DNA of 64,000 bases from Manihot esculenta. Its lineage: Eukaryota > Streptophyta > Magnoliopsida > Malpighiales > Euphorbiaceae. Both the position numbers and the translations under genes were made by a program. The notes below the pieces were generated by a model. It was not told the DNA's origin. It made no database searches and saw only the letters and a list, made by a program, of their open reading frames with translations. The number at the start of each line of letters is the position of its first letter. Within the stretch, counting starts at the first letter, position 1. The stretch is from the NCBI RefSeq assembly GCF_001659605.2, contig NC_035162.2, forward strand, positions 26,713,526-26,777,525. Reading direction: 5' to 3'. Below, in pieces: positions 10,353-21,850 of this stretch.

Positions 10353-11307
10353 GGACAACACTTTCAACTATAAAAACACACATAAGGAGCCGCCCCATAC
10401 TTTTTCTACTCTCTCTTGGACACACATATGGGATTGCAAGTGGCCACATCTCTTCTTCATCTCTTTCTTTATTTTTGGCATGGCTGAAACCTTTTTTTTT
10501 TCTAGTTGAAGATTGGTTGATACTTTAGTTGTTTTATGGATTGGGAGATCTGAACACATATTGTTTAACTTTTGTATTTTCAATATTCATGCAATCTCAT
10601 GCTTAATTCCATTGTTACTTTGTTATTTTGATCAATATGGCCAATTGATTCTTGATTGCAAGGTAATAAATTGTTAGTTGGATAGTTTTAAGTCCGTAAT
10701 TGCTTGGATTATTCAAAGATAAGTAACTCTTGGTGTAAAAACTAAGAAAATTGCATGATCTAGCAATATCACCATGCGTTTGGGTAGCTAGAATTAAGTC
10801 TCTCTATTTCTTAATGCAATTGACAGTTGTTAGATGCCAAAAGCCCAAAGACGTTCCTTGGCAACTTGTTGATTAGTGATTAGTTAGAGGACGTTCCCTA
10901 ATTAATTTATGCCTAAAGAGAGATATGGTGGTGAGAAGCATCTTCCATCTTCATAACTAATTCAATGAATCAAACAAAGGAACCTAAGTATCAATGATCA
11001 ATCCCAACAACTGAAGTGGATCCAATTCTTCAACTAGAGCTTTTCTCATATTTGAATTCCTTTACTTTAATTATTCGCTTTATTTTACTCCTCTCATCAT
11101 TAGTTTAACTGAATCAATCTCAAAACCCCCCCTTTTACTTTGCAGTTTACTTTTATTTTACTTTCAGTTTGTTTTCTTGGTCTTGATAAGAAAGATAGGT
11201 AAGTATCAATTCCCTGTGGATTCGATCCTTTTACCACTATCTGCAGTTGTAAAATTGTTGATAACTGAAAATGTTATTTTTTACCGGCTTCGACAACCGC
11301 ACAGTCA

Positions 11308-11903
11308 GTAAGATTTATCCTATCTCTACATGCTTGAAAAAAAAATCATTTAAAAAATGTGATATCCTAAGATCCAAACCTAGTTATACTTCCATTCACT
11401 CGCTACTAAGGAACACATATCTTTTTGACTATTTAAGGTATTTTAGAAAAAAAAATATATTCTTCCTCTTGATCTTCCAAATTTATATGAAGGTTCATGA
11501 GCAATTTTACAACCTTATAGTTTTAAGATTCATAAACAAGTTTGTGTTTAGTTCATAACTTATATGGAATGGACGTTACTAATTATATGAGTATTAGGTT
11601 GAGTTCAATAGTGATTAGCAATAATATATCATCCCAATAGATTATTGACAAAATTAACTCGTCTCATTATTGATCTAATCTAATAGGGTTCTATTTCTCC
11701 TTTCTGTTACACAATTCCTAACTTGCTTTGACATAAATTTTCTACTTCAATTAGTTCTTAAAACCTTTACTTTTCTGTCTAATTGATTTTCAAATAAATC
11801 TAAAAATTTAATAAAGCAACTTAAAAAGGCTCAATTTAATGAGATATCAGATACACATAACCTTGCAAAGAGTAGTCATTAATTATGAAATAGATACCCT
11901 TAT
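11308..11903. other. AT-rich spacer
   Basis: No gene, RNA or element boundary recognised. A small open frame at 11271-11558 starts inside the LTR and is Phe/Leu/Lys-rich with no motif; I treat it as chance. Confidence 0.6.
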
Positions 11904-11912
11904 ACCTAGCCC

Positions 11913-12392
11913 TAGGGGTGAGCAGTATTCGGTTCAAACCGAAAAAACCGACCGAACCGAATCGATTTAAAAATTTAGTTCGGTTTTTTATATATTTCGG
12001 TTCGGTTCGGTTTTTAATTTCAAAAATTTCAGTTATTTCGGTTCGGTTCGGTTTTGATCAGAAAAAAACCAAAAAAACCGAAAAAACCGAACCGAACCGA
12101 TTAGTAATAATAATATGTTTTTTCAATAATATATAGAAATTAAATCATATTAAAATTAAAATATTTTAATTAAATTTTAAAATATTAAAAATAAAGTGTA
12201 AAAAATAAAAAAAGTATTAAAAATCGAAACCGATCAAACCGAACCGAACCGAATCAAATCAGACCGGTTCGGTTCGATTTGGTTTCTGACCAAAATCGGT
12301 TCGGTTCGATTTTCATAAACACTCAAATTTCGGTTTTCGATTTATTCGGTTCGGTTCGATTTTGAATCAAACCGACCGAATGCTCACCCCTA
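11913..12392. mobile_element. hAT-type MITE rich in CGGTT repeats (copy 1)
   Basis: 480 bp with 12-bp terminal inverted repeats TAGGGGTGAGCA/TGCTCACCCCTA and an 8-bp target duplication CCTAGCCC (11905-11912, 12393-12400). Eight-base duplications and a TAGGGGTG-like terminus point to the hAT superfamily. The interior is a long imperfect foldback built of CGGTT/AACCG units around an AT-rich centre and has no transposase. A related copy is at 58630-59063. Confidence 0.88.
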
Positions 12393-12400
12393 CCTAGCCC

Positions 12401-15400
12401 AACATACATAGGAATCAAATTTACTAGAAAAGATTAAACACAACAGAAATTCAACTCTTGTTCTCTTACAAAAATAAATTTCTAAATATTTTCAAATTAG
12501 GCAATATTTACAAATAGGTAAATCTACTTTGTGAATACTCCTATTTAGCTAATCACTGTATATCTTTTAACCTATGTGGTCAAGCTAGCATGCCACGTGT
12601 TTTACATCATTCATAGATGTATGAGACAATATAAAATAAGAAAAATATATACTCTGAAAGTTACTTATAACATCTAAGTCAATATGATTATTCAAGAAAA
12701 AATCGAGAACCAATAGAACTTATACTAGCAGGGTCCATCTATCACACATGGTAAGTTTGCAGGAGTTTAAACCCTTCACCTCCACTATGGAATTATTTCC
12801 CAATAAATATCCAACTTGCCTATAGAAGAAGTCGTCAAAATTCCACATGGAGTTATTCCATTATGGAGTTGTACTCATTTAGCTTCTCTCCCTTATTAAG
12901 ACATTTAAACATCATATTATTCATCATATAAAAAAATATCCCAAAAAAAAACTGGAATAACTAAAACTTCAATCAATTTAAAATAATCTGATTCATAGGA
13001 ATAGAATCTTCTTAAAAACTGTATAGTCTGTCTTCTCAACCTTCTAGTTGAATCATATTATAGTCAATTCTAGATAGTTTTGATTTAAAAAATAGACCTA
13101 CTAATAAGTCTTGATAATCATATTGAATGAGAAGTCATTCTATTTGTGATCCACCTAACATACTCACTAATGAATTCCATTACAAGGCATTTGTAAGACC
13201 CGTTGACCTTCTCTCAAGTAGAATACAAACATCATTTTAGGTTGAAATTAGACAATATGGTCCTTAAAAAAAATATATCTTTCTCTATCTTGCAAAAGAT
13301 CAATCAGTTATATCTTATAATTCATATTGTTAATAAACTACACTAGATAATTTATCTGATTTGAAGTGTCTATATAATCTATCTTAGAGATAATCAGCTA
13401 TTTAGTCATCTTATCTATCTGAACTCTTTGATTTGTAGAAGTATTCGTATAGGGTCACGAATGACTTGCATCTCATTAGAAGCTGATATTATATTTTTGT
13501 ATACATGCATAAAAAAAAATAGCCTAAAAAAATAATAAAAAAAATGATAATGACAACATAAAAAAAAACTTTAGACATTTTTCTAAAAATAAAAATTTGT
13601 TAAATAAAATTATTTAGTAATAAATGAAAATTTATCAAAAACTAATTATATAAAAAATGTCTAATTTTAATTTTTTTTTTTATAAATATCACTTATAAAA
13701 AATCTATAAATTTTGGACCAACAATTTAATTTTTTTTAAAATAGCATATATTTTTTTTAATTTAAAAAATAATAATAATAATAATAAAGGCATGGGATGC
13801 CTAAGCCAAAGCAGGATGAGTCCCACAATCCAGCCTATGCATGCTTGGCTGTCCAGGCTGGGCTTGCGTGTGGCCCAATACCGCGCATCTTGACTTGCGT
13901 TGTGCAGCTCAGTAGCTTAGGAGCACCCCACGCACGGAGCAGCGCCCTAATTTCTTCCCGAATCTTTTTAGTAAGTAGTTTTTGGGTGTTTTAAGTCATT
14001 CTGTGAAGTTTTATTTCGCCAAAAACTATTATATCTTAGAGTTTGGGGTTAACCTACCATACCGTGAATGAAACATGTTCTAGAAGTATCCTAAAAAGGA
14101 ATATATTATATTAAAAAAGTCTCAAATTTGATAATTCATATCTTAGTTAATATACGTCTAAAAAATTCATATAATATACTATTAAAAAATTTATTTCAAG
14201 AGCTTGCCAATAATACTAATTTCATATTTTATAAAAAAAATATACAGCAAAATATAAACAATCAAAGATATCTATTTAAAATATGCTTGGTTAAAAAAAA
14301 TAAATCCAGAGAAAAAGTTATCAATATAAACTTTGGCATATAACAACCAACCTCTCTCTGATACCAATATTAAAAAATTATGAATTCTCTAATATCAAAA
14401 TAAATAAACAACAAATCAATAAATTATCTTGTATCGTATAGTCCATACATAATCATGTGGTTAAACGAATTATACATATAAATTTGTAGTCTAAGAATTA
14501 TTTAAAATGCAGTGTTTTTCAAATATGAAGATTGAACCGCAGTTTCAAAGATTGCTCGTTGCTCCATAGACACTTATCCACTAAGAAAATTATTCTCTAG
14601 AAACATACACAGGAGTAGCAATATGTAATGAAATTCTAATATTCTCTCGGCTCAATCCATCCAAAAACATATAAAAAATTCTCTTTTTGATAATAATTCT
14701 TTTAAGATTAAAAATCTCGCAAAAACATGGACAGGGAAAAAAAATGGAGAGCAAAGAGAGATCAAGAGAGATGCATTAAGAGAAAGTAAATTAAAAAAAA
14801 AAAAATTATATGGTGGAACTGTCCACCTCAAATTGAGTGGGAGTGTGGTAGTTGAATGGTATTGCCGTGCAACTTCCCACTGCCCCCATTTATTTTCTTA
14901 TCTCCTTTTTCTTTTTTTTTTCATAGAATATCAAAATGGAATTTTGAATAAATAAAATATAAAACTTTATTTCTTTGAAATTTTATTTATCGGGATTAAT
15001 TATGGGTGGACTTTTCTTTTAATTCAATAAAAGCAATTAAAGGGCTATATAATCAAAATGCTACTTTTTCAAATTCTAGAATAAAGAAATTTACTTGCTT
15101 TTGTTCATAATTATAAAAATAATTAAATTAAAAAAATATGACATAAGGAAAATAGGATCAAATAGATTCACAGATAAAATTAACAGTTTAATCTTCTTAG
15201 ATTTTTGTTACGAAATCTCCTCCACAAATTAATTGCTTTTTCTCCTTTTGTTTAATTTTTCCTTGATGCTCTATAAGTTTATAATGCTTTTCTAATTGAA
15301 ATTTTTAGCTTTTATTTTTATTGTAATTCTTGTTTCAAATTTAAATGACTTAAAAGACCCTTTGAACTAATTAGAATGCAACAAAATTGACGGATTAAAG

Positions 15401-16257
15401 TTATCTGAAATCGCATAGCCCTGTATGAATTGGCTTCACTTACATGAATTTAACATATTACATACAGGACTAAATTGTATGGGCTCAATCCGTGTAATTT
15501 TCATATCCCATGTAAACTTATGAACATTATTTTTCCTCTTTCGATTTATATGGGGTGGTCTAAATCATATGGAGTCATTTCCTTATAATCTTCAACAATA
15601 TCATGTGATCTCCTGAACTCATCAAAACATATATTTTTTATTTACACGAGATCACTATAGTCGCATGGTTCACTCCATATAATTTAAGCTGAGCTTAGTA
15701 TTTTCCTTTTTATTTCAACTTAATTATTCTTAAAAAATCAAAGCTCTTAAACATTCTAAAATTTTTAAAAGAGAGAATTTTAATAAAATAATAAAAATAA
15801 ATGAAATTTAATACTAAAAATATTTAAAATAAAGATCCTAAATTATATCAAGTGCTTTTAACACAATAATTGATTGTATAGAAAAATAGGAATTTTTTAC
15901 TTACAATTATAAATGGATGTCTTAAATAATAATGCTTTATCTATTTTAATTGGCTAAAAATTAGAATAGGAATTCATTTACAATATTTAAATTGGTAAAT
16001 AATATATTTTATTATTTTTATTAATTTCCTTATAATTTTTTGAATTACTTTAACTATAGTAAAATATATTCATAATATTTAATCATATAATAATAAAAAG
16101 TAAATTTAATCGACTATTTAAAATAATTATATTATAATAATATTTTAATATCAAGATTAACTTAAAATTATGTATAAAAAAATTATATTATCAATATAAA
16201 AATGTGTAATGAACCTTAAAAATAACTAATATATATAAAAAAAATAAGAAAAATTAC
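12401..16257. other. AT-rich intergenic DNA, no gene recognised
   Basis: Very AT-rich with many homopolymer runs. A slightly GC-richer island at 13790-14050 and a CTCTCTGATACCAAT motif at 14355-14369, which resembles a minus-strand Met-tRNA primer site, may be remnants of old LTR elements. No LTR pair or coding trace supports that. Short open frames (13797-13994, 14128-14343) have no recognisable domain. Confidence 0.55.
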
Positions 16258-16520
16258 TAGTATATATAAAAGTAAGAAGGAGGGGAATATAAGCATTGTA
16301 CAAAATACCTCTACTTAGATATAATAATTACAAATTTATTTTTATTTAAAAACATTTAATTTAATTAGATAATTATATTAGTTATATTTAAATTAAAATT
16401 ATTAAAAACTTATATCAATATTTAACTAAATTGTTTAAAAGTCATATTAACATTTATTTTATTAAATTATATTTTATTACAAAATCTAAAATAAAATTTT
16501 AAAAAAACTAAAAAATATAG
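16258..16520. repeat. Dispersed repeat pair, copy 1
   Basis: Begins TAGTATATATAAAAGTAAGAAGGAG and contains ACCTCTACTTAGATATA and ACAAATTTATTTTTATTT. A diverged direct copy starts about 990 bp downstream. Class unknown. Confidence 0.6.
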
Positions 16521-16777
16521 TTTTGGTACGAATATTTGAATTCATCGCCAAAAATAAGGTCAGCGATAATAGAACTATTATTAAATAATTTTTTTTTTAA
16601 AATTACTCTTTAATTCTTATAATATGAAAAAATTCAATAGTTAATCCATCAATTTGAAAAAATACATTAAAATATTTTCAATATCTTAAAAAGTCTATTT
16701 GTTAATTTTTTTCATTAATTTTGGTCATCAAATACTTTATTATATAATTCCTATAATTTTAAAAAGTTTATTAGTTG

Positions 16778-16875
16778 GCACTCCGAAACTTAGCCTGGTG
16801 GAAAGTGCATCCTTGTAGCTTTGTAAGGTCAAAGGTTTGACTTCCCCACCCCTATTTCAAAAAAAAAAAAAAAAA
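16778..16875 (+). mobile_element. tRNA-derived SINE with poly(A) tail
   Basis: 98 bp flanked by a perfect 11-bp target duplication TTTATTAGTTG (16767-16777 and 16876-16886). It has an A-box-like TAGCCTGGTGG near its start, a B-box-like GGTTTGACTTCC about 40 bp later, and a 17-A tail. This is the structure of an RNA polymerase III-transcribed retroposon moved by LINE machinery. The family is not identified. Confidence 0.85.
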
Positions 16876-17247
16876 TTTATTAGTTGATCTCTCAAGTTCT
16901 TAAAATATTTATTAATTAGTCCATTCATATTAAATATATTTTAAAATTTTTTGAATATTTAATATTTAAATTAATGGAGGACTAACTAGTAGATTTTTTA
17001 AAATATCAGGGGCGTTATAACATATTTTTTAAAATTAAAAGGTTAACTAATAAGTTTTTCTATATTATAAAAACTAAGTACTAATCTTCCTTTATAATGC
17101 ATAAATTTTTAAAGATGAAGAATTTGTCACTAATAATTTTTAATGATTAACATTTTATTTAATAAGCTAAATTGGTACAAGATTTATTTTATAATATTAT
17201 TATTTTATTATTTTAAAATAATTTTTACATATTAATTTTATTTATTT

Positions 17248-17520
17248 ATAATATATATAAAAGTGTGAAGGAGACAGAAATATTAGTATTTAAAAAAAAT
17301 ACCTACTTAGATATATATAATAATTTCAAATTTATTTTTATTTTAAAAATTTTTAATTTAATTTATTAATTTTATTGATATTTTATTTACGCTAAAATTG
17401 TTAAAGACATATATTATGTATAAATAAATTTGTTGAAAACTTATATTATATTTAATTTTATTAAATTAAATTTAATTACAATATAAGAAATTACATTTGA
17501 AAAATCATAAAAAATAGTAT
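17248..17520. repeat. Dispersed repeat pair, copy 2
   Basis: Diverged direct copy of 16258-16520 (ATATATAAAAGTGTGAAGGAG, then ACCTACTTAGATATA, then CAAATTTATTTTTATTTT). No terminal inverted repeats or target duplication seen. Confidence 0.6.
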
Positions 17521-18630
17521 TTTTAAGGGTTAATGTAAAAAAAAAACCTTAAAATTTTAGGCTTTTAACGGATGTATCTTAATTTTTTTTTAACAAATAA
17601 ACCATGTAATATGACTAATAATTTATTTCTACCCTGTTAACTTTAGTGATAGATCTTTTAAAATATAAAAATACAGGATATAATTATTAAAAAGAATATA
17701 TATAAAACTTCAGTTTTTCATTAACAAAAAAAATCAAATAATATAAAAAATATTTAATATGTTATTATTAGATCAGTTAAAAATATAAAAGATATAATAA
17801 TAATAATAATATAATAAAACTTTCTATTTTAAATATATTCTTTAAGACCATTGGACAAAATAATTCATACATTTGTAAAGAAATCACATTTATATCATAA
17901 ACTCTATTTTTTTTTTCAATAAATTCAAAATTTTAAAATAAGTCACGCCAATAGACTAAATTGAATTTAAAAAATTAATAAGTAAATTATAATATAATTC
18001 TTAAAATTTTATTTAACTAATAAAATATTCTTTTAAAATAAATATTCTTACGTTTATTAAATTCATTAATCTCCTATTTTTGTCAATTATATTACTTTTT
18101 TAATAATTAAAAAATTATAAAAATTAGGTTTAAAATAAATAAAATAATCTATTGATTTGGTGAACAAACATTTGATGCTTAAGTCAATAATGGACTTGAA
18201 AGTGTGATAAGTGAAAAGAGTGAATAAGTGAAAAGAGTGAATAATGAGATAGATCTGTGTATTTGAGATTGTCTATATTTATAGAATTTCAATCATGATA
18301 AGGCTTGGAGATTTTAATATTCTTTGTAGGATAAGGACTTCGTATTTAACTCCATTTTAATCTCATGTTCTATAAAAATGTATTTGAATTTGGACTTACC
18401 TCAAGGTCTCAAGTGGGATGTTTGAATGCATTCTTTGTCCATTTCAAGTTTCGACATGTTGGGTTTCGGTATTTCATGTTTCGGAAGTTTTGGGTTTCAC
18501 TAGGGATACTATATCAGTATGTAGAGTCTACGAATCTTTTAGATTTTGCTCTTTCTTGCCCCCTATGTTTTTTTTTTTAGACTTTTTATAGCCCGGAGTC
18601 CGCTACTGGTAGAGCCCGGCCACGCATCTT
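17521..18630. other. AT-rich spacer with a short tandem duplication
   Basis: No gene recognised. A 17-bp unit (AGTGAAAAGAGTGAATA) is duplicated at about 18210-18243. The open frame at 18365-18580 is Phe-rich, lacks any motif and is probably chance. Confidence 0.55.
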
Positions 18631-18706
18631 CTTATCTTATTTGAATATTACTGTTGTAATTAGAATTTTTTTTTCGTTCCTATTCTTCTTTCTGAAAAAA
18701 AAAAAG

Positions 18707-18778
18707 CAATCCGAAGGAAATTATGCAAAAGTTTTACAGAATTATTATGAAGCTATGCGGCTAGAAATTGATCCTTAT
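18707..18778 (+). pseudogene. ycf3: ycf3 (pafI) plastid gene fragment
   Basis: 24 codons, of which [20 protein letters not shown] and the following IDPY match the tetratricopeptide region of Ycf3, a thylakoid chaperone for photosystem I assembly. Homology starts abruptly after a poly(A) run and stops abruptly after the Tyr codon; the sequence then differs from plastid ycf3. It is an internal gene piece with no start, introns or stop, so it is a non-functional transferred fragment. The match rests on knowledge of the conserved family sequence and no alignment was run. Confidence 0.8.
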
Positions 18779-19119
18779 GCTCCTACAGCACGTCCTTGTA
18801 TAATGCTCAAGACTCTAGGCTGAATAGCAAAGGACAGCAACAAGTGGGAGTCAATCCATATGAATTACCTTTTTTCTTGAACTTTCTTATGAATTCAATT
18901 TCCAAACAATCCCAAGAGAAGCTTCTCGCTAGTGCTTTGCCAGAGGACTGAGCCTAGCCAAATTACTCACTGGTAAAAGGCACAACTACTCCTCTATTAA
19001 TCAGTTTTTCAGAAATTCTTTTTTGTCCTAAGAAGAAAGACTAAGTAGATAGTCGGGGCTAGCTTCCTCAACTCTGCTTCGAATCATTGCTATTTGACTC
19101 GGACTTGTTCTAAAAAAGT

Positions 19120-19170
19120 CCAACAAGCATTACCTCTCCCTGAAAAGGAGGTGATCCAGTCGCACCTTCC
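19120..19170 (-). pseudogene. rrn16: Plastid 16S rRNA 3' end and start of rrn16-trnI spacer
   Basis: The minus strand reads the last bases of plastid 16S rRNA, including GGATCACCTCC (the anti-Shine-Dalgarno end), then TTTTCAGGGAGAG and a spacer piece with AATGCTTGTTGGA. That order is as in plastid DNA. Only about 28 bp of the rRNA is present and there are a few substitutions, so it is a relic and not an rRNA gene. Confidence 0.75.
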
Positions 19171-19439
19171 GAATCCATCTTCTTTTTTCTCCGTAACCAA
19201 TCATTTCATTTACTATCAATACTTTTGTCCTATTGGATATTGGTAGGAGAAGACCCCAACTCGGTATTCTTAAAAAAATAGAGAAATCAAAACTAAGTCA
19301 AGCTTGATATAATAGTCCTTCTACCGCTAATGCAGTGTTTACTGATTGGTTTGTAACTTGATCATGAGCGAATTTGTTGATGTTGCACCCACGGAGGCAG
19401 GTAGAAGAAAGAAAACGCAGCAAGTTAGGGGATAGCAGG

Positions 19440-19502
19440 AGACCCCATACCTAAAGCTAACATCATATAACCCAATTGAGACATTGTAGAATAGGCTAAA
19501 CT
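19440..19502 (-). pseudogene. ndhF: ndhF plastid gene fragment
   Basis: About 21 codons on the minus strand read SLAYSTMSQLGYMMLALGMG, the conserved membrane segment of NdhF, a subunit of the plastid NADH dehydrogenase-like complex. Homology ends on both sides. The right edge is 7 bp from the insertion site of gypsy copy B. This is a transferred fragment with no function expected. Confidence 0.8.
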
Positions 19503-19509
19503 TCATCGC

Positions 19510-21742
19510 TGTAACGACCCGAAAATCGGACCGCTACCGGCGCTAGGATCCGGGTCGACTTAAGGCCGCCGGGACCCGTAGCAAGCCAAACATACAACCT
19601 GTAAACCTGCATAATCCCATACATGATCAACAACATACATAAAAATTAAAACTTTTCTTTCTATGAACATCAACCAAACTCAACTTGTGCATAAACATAA
19701 ACATAACTTTGATCCCTCTGTGGGATCTCATCTGTGCCCTCAATGGGTAACATACATCTGTTGAGTTGGTTTACATAAACATCGAATAAAGATTTCTAAG
19801 ATCATGTATAAAAGGGATACAACAATCTATGGTCAAGCACACACTAACATCCATAAAACTCATTACATAACTATACTGTACTTTTACATTACAATTTGAT
19901 CATGTCCATTGCTAACTATTACATAAGCGTGACTTCTTTACTCTATCCGGACTCCCGCACTACACTGTACCTGCAAGCCTGGGGGGAAAGGGAGAGGGGT
20001 GAGCTAGAAGCCCAGTGAGTAGAGCTATTAAAAACACATTAACACTATGCTCTATGAAATGCATCATAACACAAACAATTCACATAAGGGTTGGGTGAAC
20101 TTGTCACCAAATAGTCCAAGTTAACTCTGTGCCAGGCCGTAGCATGGGGTCCTGGTCTTCCTGTCATACATACATTACTTACCATTTTCCAGGGCCTCCT
20201 CTGGGCTCCTGGTCTTCGAGTCCCATAACCGTGCTTTACTCTGTGCCAGGCCTGTAGACTGGGGCCTGGTCTTTCTTACTCTGTGCCAGGCCGTAGCATG
20301 GGGTCCTGGTCTTCCTGTCTTGGACTAATTGGGTCATCCAACATTCACCCACATCAACAACAATTGATGCAATGCGGCAGATTCGTGAAACTAATGCAAT
20401 CATCTTATTGCATAATCATGATGCATGAAACATGATAAAACATTTAATTTAAAAGATTAAGTTTAGTTCCACTCACCTCTGGCTGACTCTGACAATACCG
20501 AAGCAGCTGAACTCACTGCTGGGGTCCTCGGTTCCTCGGGTCCGAACCTACACAGGTGGACTCAAATGAGGGACCAAACATACGTAATTACAACTCTAAT
20601 ATACTCCCCAAAAACCCCCTAAAACATCCTGAAAATATCACATAGAGATATGCATGAAACGGCTGAACAGGGCACTTTCGGCGGCACCTTCGGCAGCTGA
20701 AAGTCCTGGACAGATCCGAAAGTTAGGCACTTTCGGCGGCACCTTCGGCGGCCGAAAGTCCCAGACAGAGACGAAAGTCTCTTTTCGGGGGCAACTTCGG
20801 CAGCCGAATGCTGCCTTCACACAGGGGGGTTCGGCGGCCGAAACTCCCTTCGGCGGCCGAACCTGGTTTCTGCCAGAAGGGCAGAAACTTGGTTCACATG
20901 AACCCCTTGCCTCCCAAAACTTCAAATCAAACATATATCTCAACCAAATCATGCATACAAGTTCCTAGGGGCCTCAAAACATCAAATACCCTAACTACAA
21001 CACTTCAAACATACTCAAGCAAGCCACATTGTTCAAAACATCAACATTAACCCATAACTCAACATATAACCTAACATGCATTTCTACTCATAGATCTTGC
21101 ATAAAACTTATTTAAAACACCTAAGGAGCTTAAGATCGGCTCTTACCTCTTGAAGATCGAGAGGGAAACGACCTAAACTTGGAGATCCACAAAAATGAGC
21201 TCCTGAGTTCCCAAAGCTCCAAAACTTGTTTCAAAAGCTTAAATCTTCAAAACCAAGTGAAAACAAGTGAAAATCTTGAAAGATTTAGAGGAAGAACATC
21301 AAAAATGGGTGAGAGACGGCGGAGAGCTCACCTTGGCCGAAAATGGGGAAAAGCTCGCCCGTTTTCGGCTAAGGGACCCTTTTATAGTGGCTGGCCAGAC
21401 CACGTTCGGGGGCCGAATGTGCCTCCACATGCATGCCATGTTCGGCGGCCGAACATGAGGTTCGGCGGCCGAACCTGGACTTCCCTCACTCATGCTTTCG
21501 GGGGCCTAACGTGCCTCCAAAACGCATGCATGTTCGGCGGCCGAACTTGACTTTCGGCGGCCGAACCTGGGTTTTCCTCCAAGGACTTTTCATGCAAAAA
21601 CTCATTTAATTTCATACTTAAAACCATTAAAAACATGAAAACATTTCATAACAACACGATTCTACCCTTCTAGAGGTCTCCGACATCCGAGATTCCACCG
21701 GACGGTAGGAATTCCGATACCGGAGTCTAGCCGGGTATTACA
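19510..21742 (-). mobile_element. gypsy B 3' LTR
   Basis: 2233 bp, TGTAACGACC...GTATTACA on the plus strand. It carries the GTGCCAGGCC minisatellite (about 20126-20320) and two clusters of TTCGGCGGCCGAA boxes (about 20667-20862 and 21404-21570). Open frames within it that read as repeated Phe-Gly-Gly-Arg or Arg-Arg-Pro-Lys come from these boxes and are not genes. Confidence 0.95.
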
Positions 21743-21757
21743 TTCTCCCCGCCTTAA
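21743..21757 (-). other. Polypurine tract, copy B
   Basis: The minus strand reads TTAAGGCGGGGAGAA directly before the 3' LTR. Copy C has the uninterrupted form (47699-47713). Confidence 0.8.
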
Positions 21758-21850
21758 GAACATTCGTCCCCGAATGTTTCTCAACTAGTACATGCATAGT
21801 ATAAAACGTAACATACCTACTAAACACATAGAACACATAGATACTAACCT

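Larger units (their letters stand above)
7686..11307 (+). mobile_element. Athila/Tat-like Ty3/gypsy relic, 5' part missing
   Basis: A plus-strand non-chromodomain gypsy. From left to right: the end of gag, a short pol N-terminal remnant, a 3' untranslated region with the conserved plant motif around CGCTACTGGGAGGGAACCC, a polypurine tract (AGGTGTGGGGGTA) and an LTR. RT, RNase H and integrase are absent, so this is an internal deletion derivative. Element A is inserted at its left boundary, so the missing 5' half would be expected left of the window, past A. Confidence 0.82.
9750..11307 (+). mobile_element. Athila-like 3' LTR
   Basis: Starts TGATCAGTCTAAATT after the polypurine tract. The right end is placed near CAGTCA because an inverted copy at 62083-62640 stays similar up to that point; the exact end could be about 12 bp earlier (CGACA). 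The LTR contains AT-rich inverted repeats, a GGCAGCAAGGAAG minisatellite and the U5-like segment with AAGTATCAATTCCCTGTGGA. Confidence 0.75.
18631..19509. other. Mosaic organelle-derived DNA (left half)
   Basis: This block contains short plastid gene fragments (ycf3, the 16S rRNA 3' end and spacer, ndhF) within sequence of different composition from the AT-rich flank. Joined small plastid pieces fit either a rearranged nuclear plastid insertion or transfer of mitochondrial DNA that already carried plastid pieces. It continues at 32107 after gypsy copy B. Confidence 0.7.

Noticed and set aside
14128..14343. AT-rich open frame with Asn/Lys/Ile runs
   Set aside because: Composition is explained by the local AT content. 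No start or splice context and no recognisable domain.
14355..14369. Primer-site-like CTCTCTGATACCAAT as evidence of an LTR element at 13790-14900
   Set aside because: No paired direct repeat, target duplication or coding trace could be found around it.
18365..18580. 71-codon open frame as a small gene
   Set aside because: Phe-rich, no motif, no conserved start context, and it lies in AT-rich repeat-bearing DNA.
19120..19170. A 16S rRNA gene
   Set aside because: Only the last 28 bp or so plus spacer are present, with substitutions. It is a transferred fragment.
20654..20968. Open frames in the LTRs encoding repeated Phe-Gly-Gly-Arg or Arg-Arg-Pro-Lys peptides (also 3938-4366, 6629-6975, 28254-28568, 43549-43923, 46590-46859, 54152-54571)
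   Set aside because: They recur on both strands wherever the TTCGGCGGCCGAA boxes lie, have no domain, and their frames follow the repeat. They are by-products of the DNA repeat.
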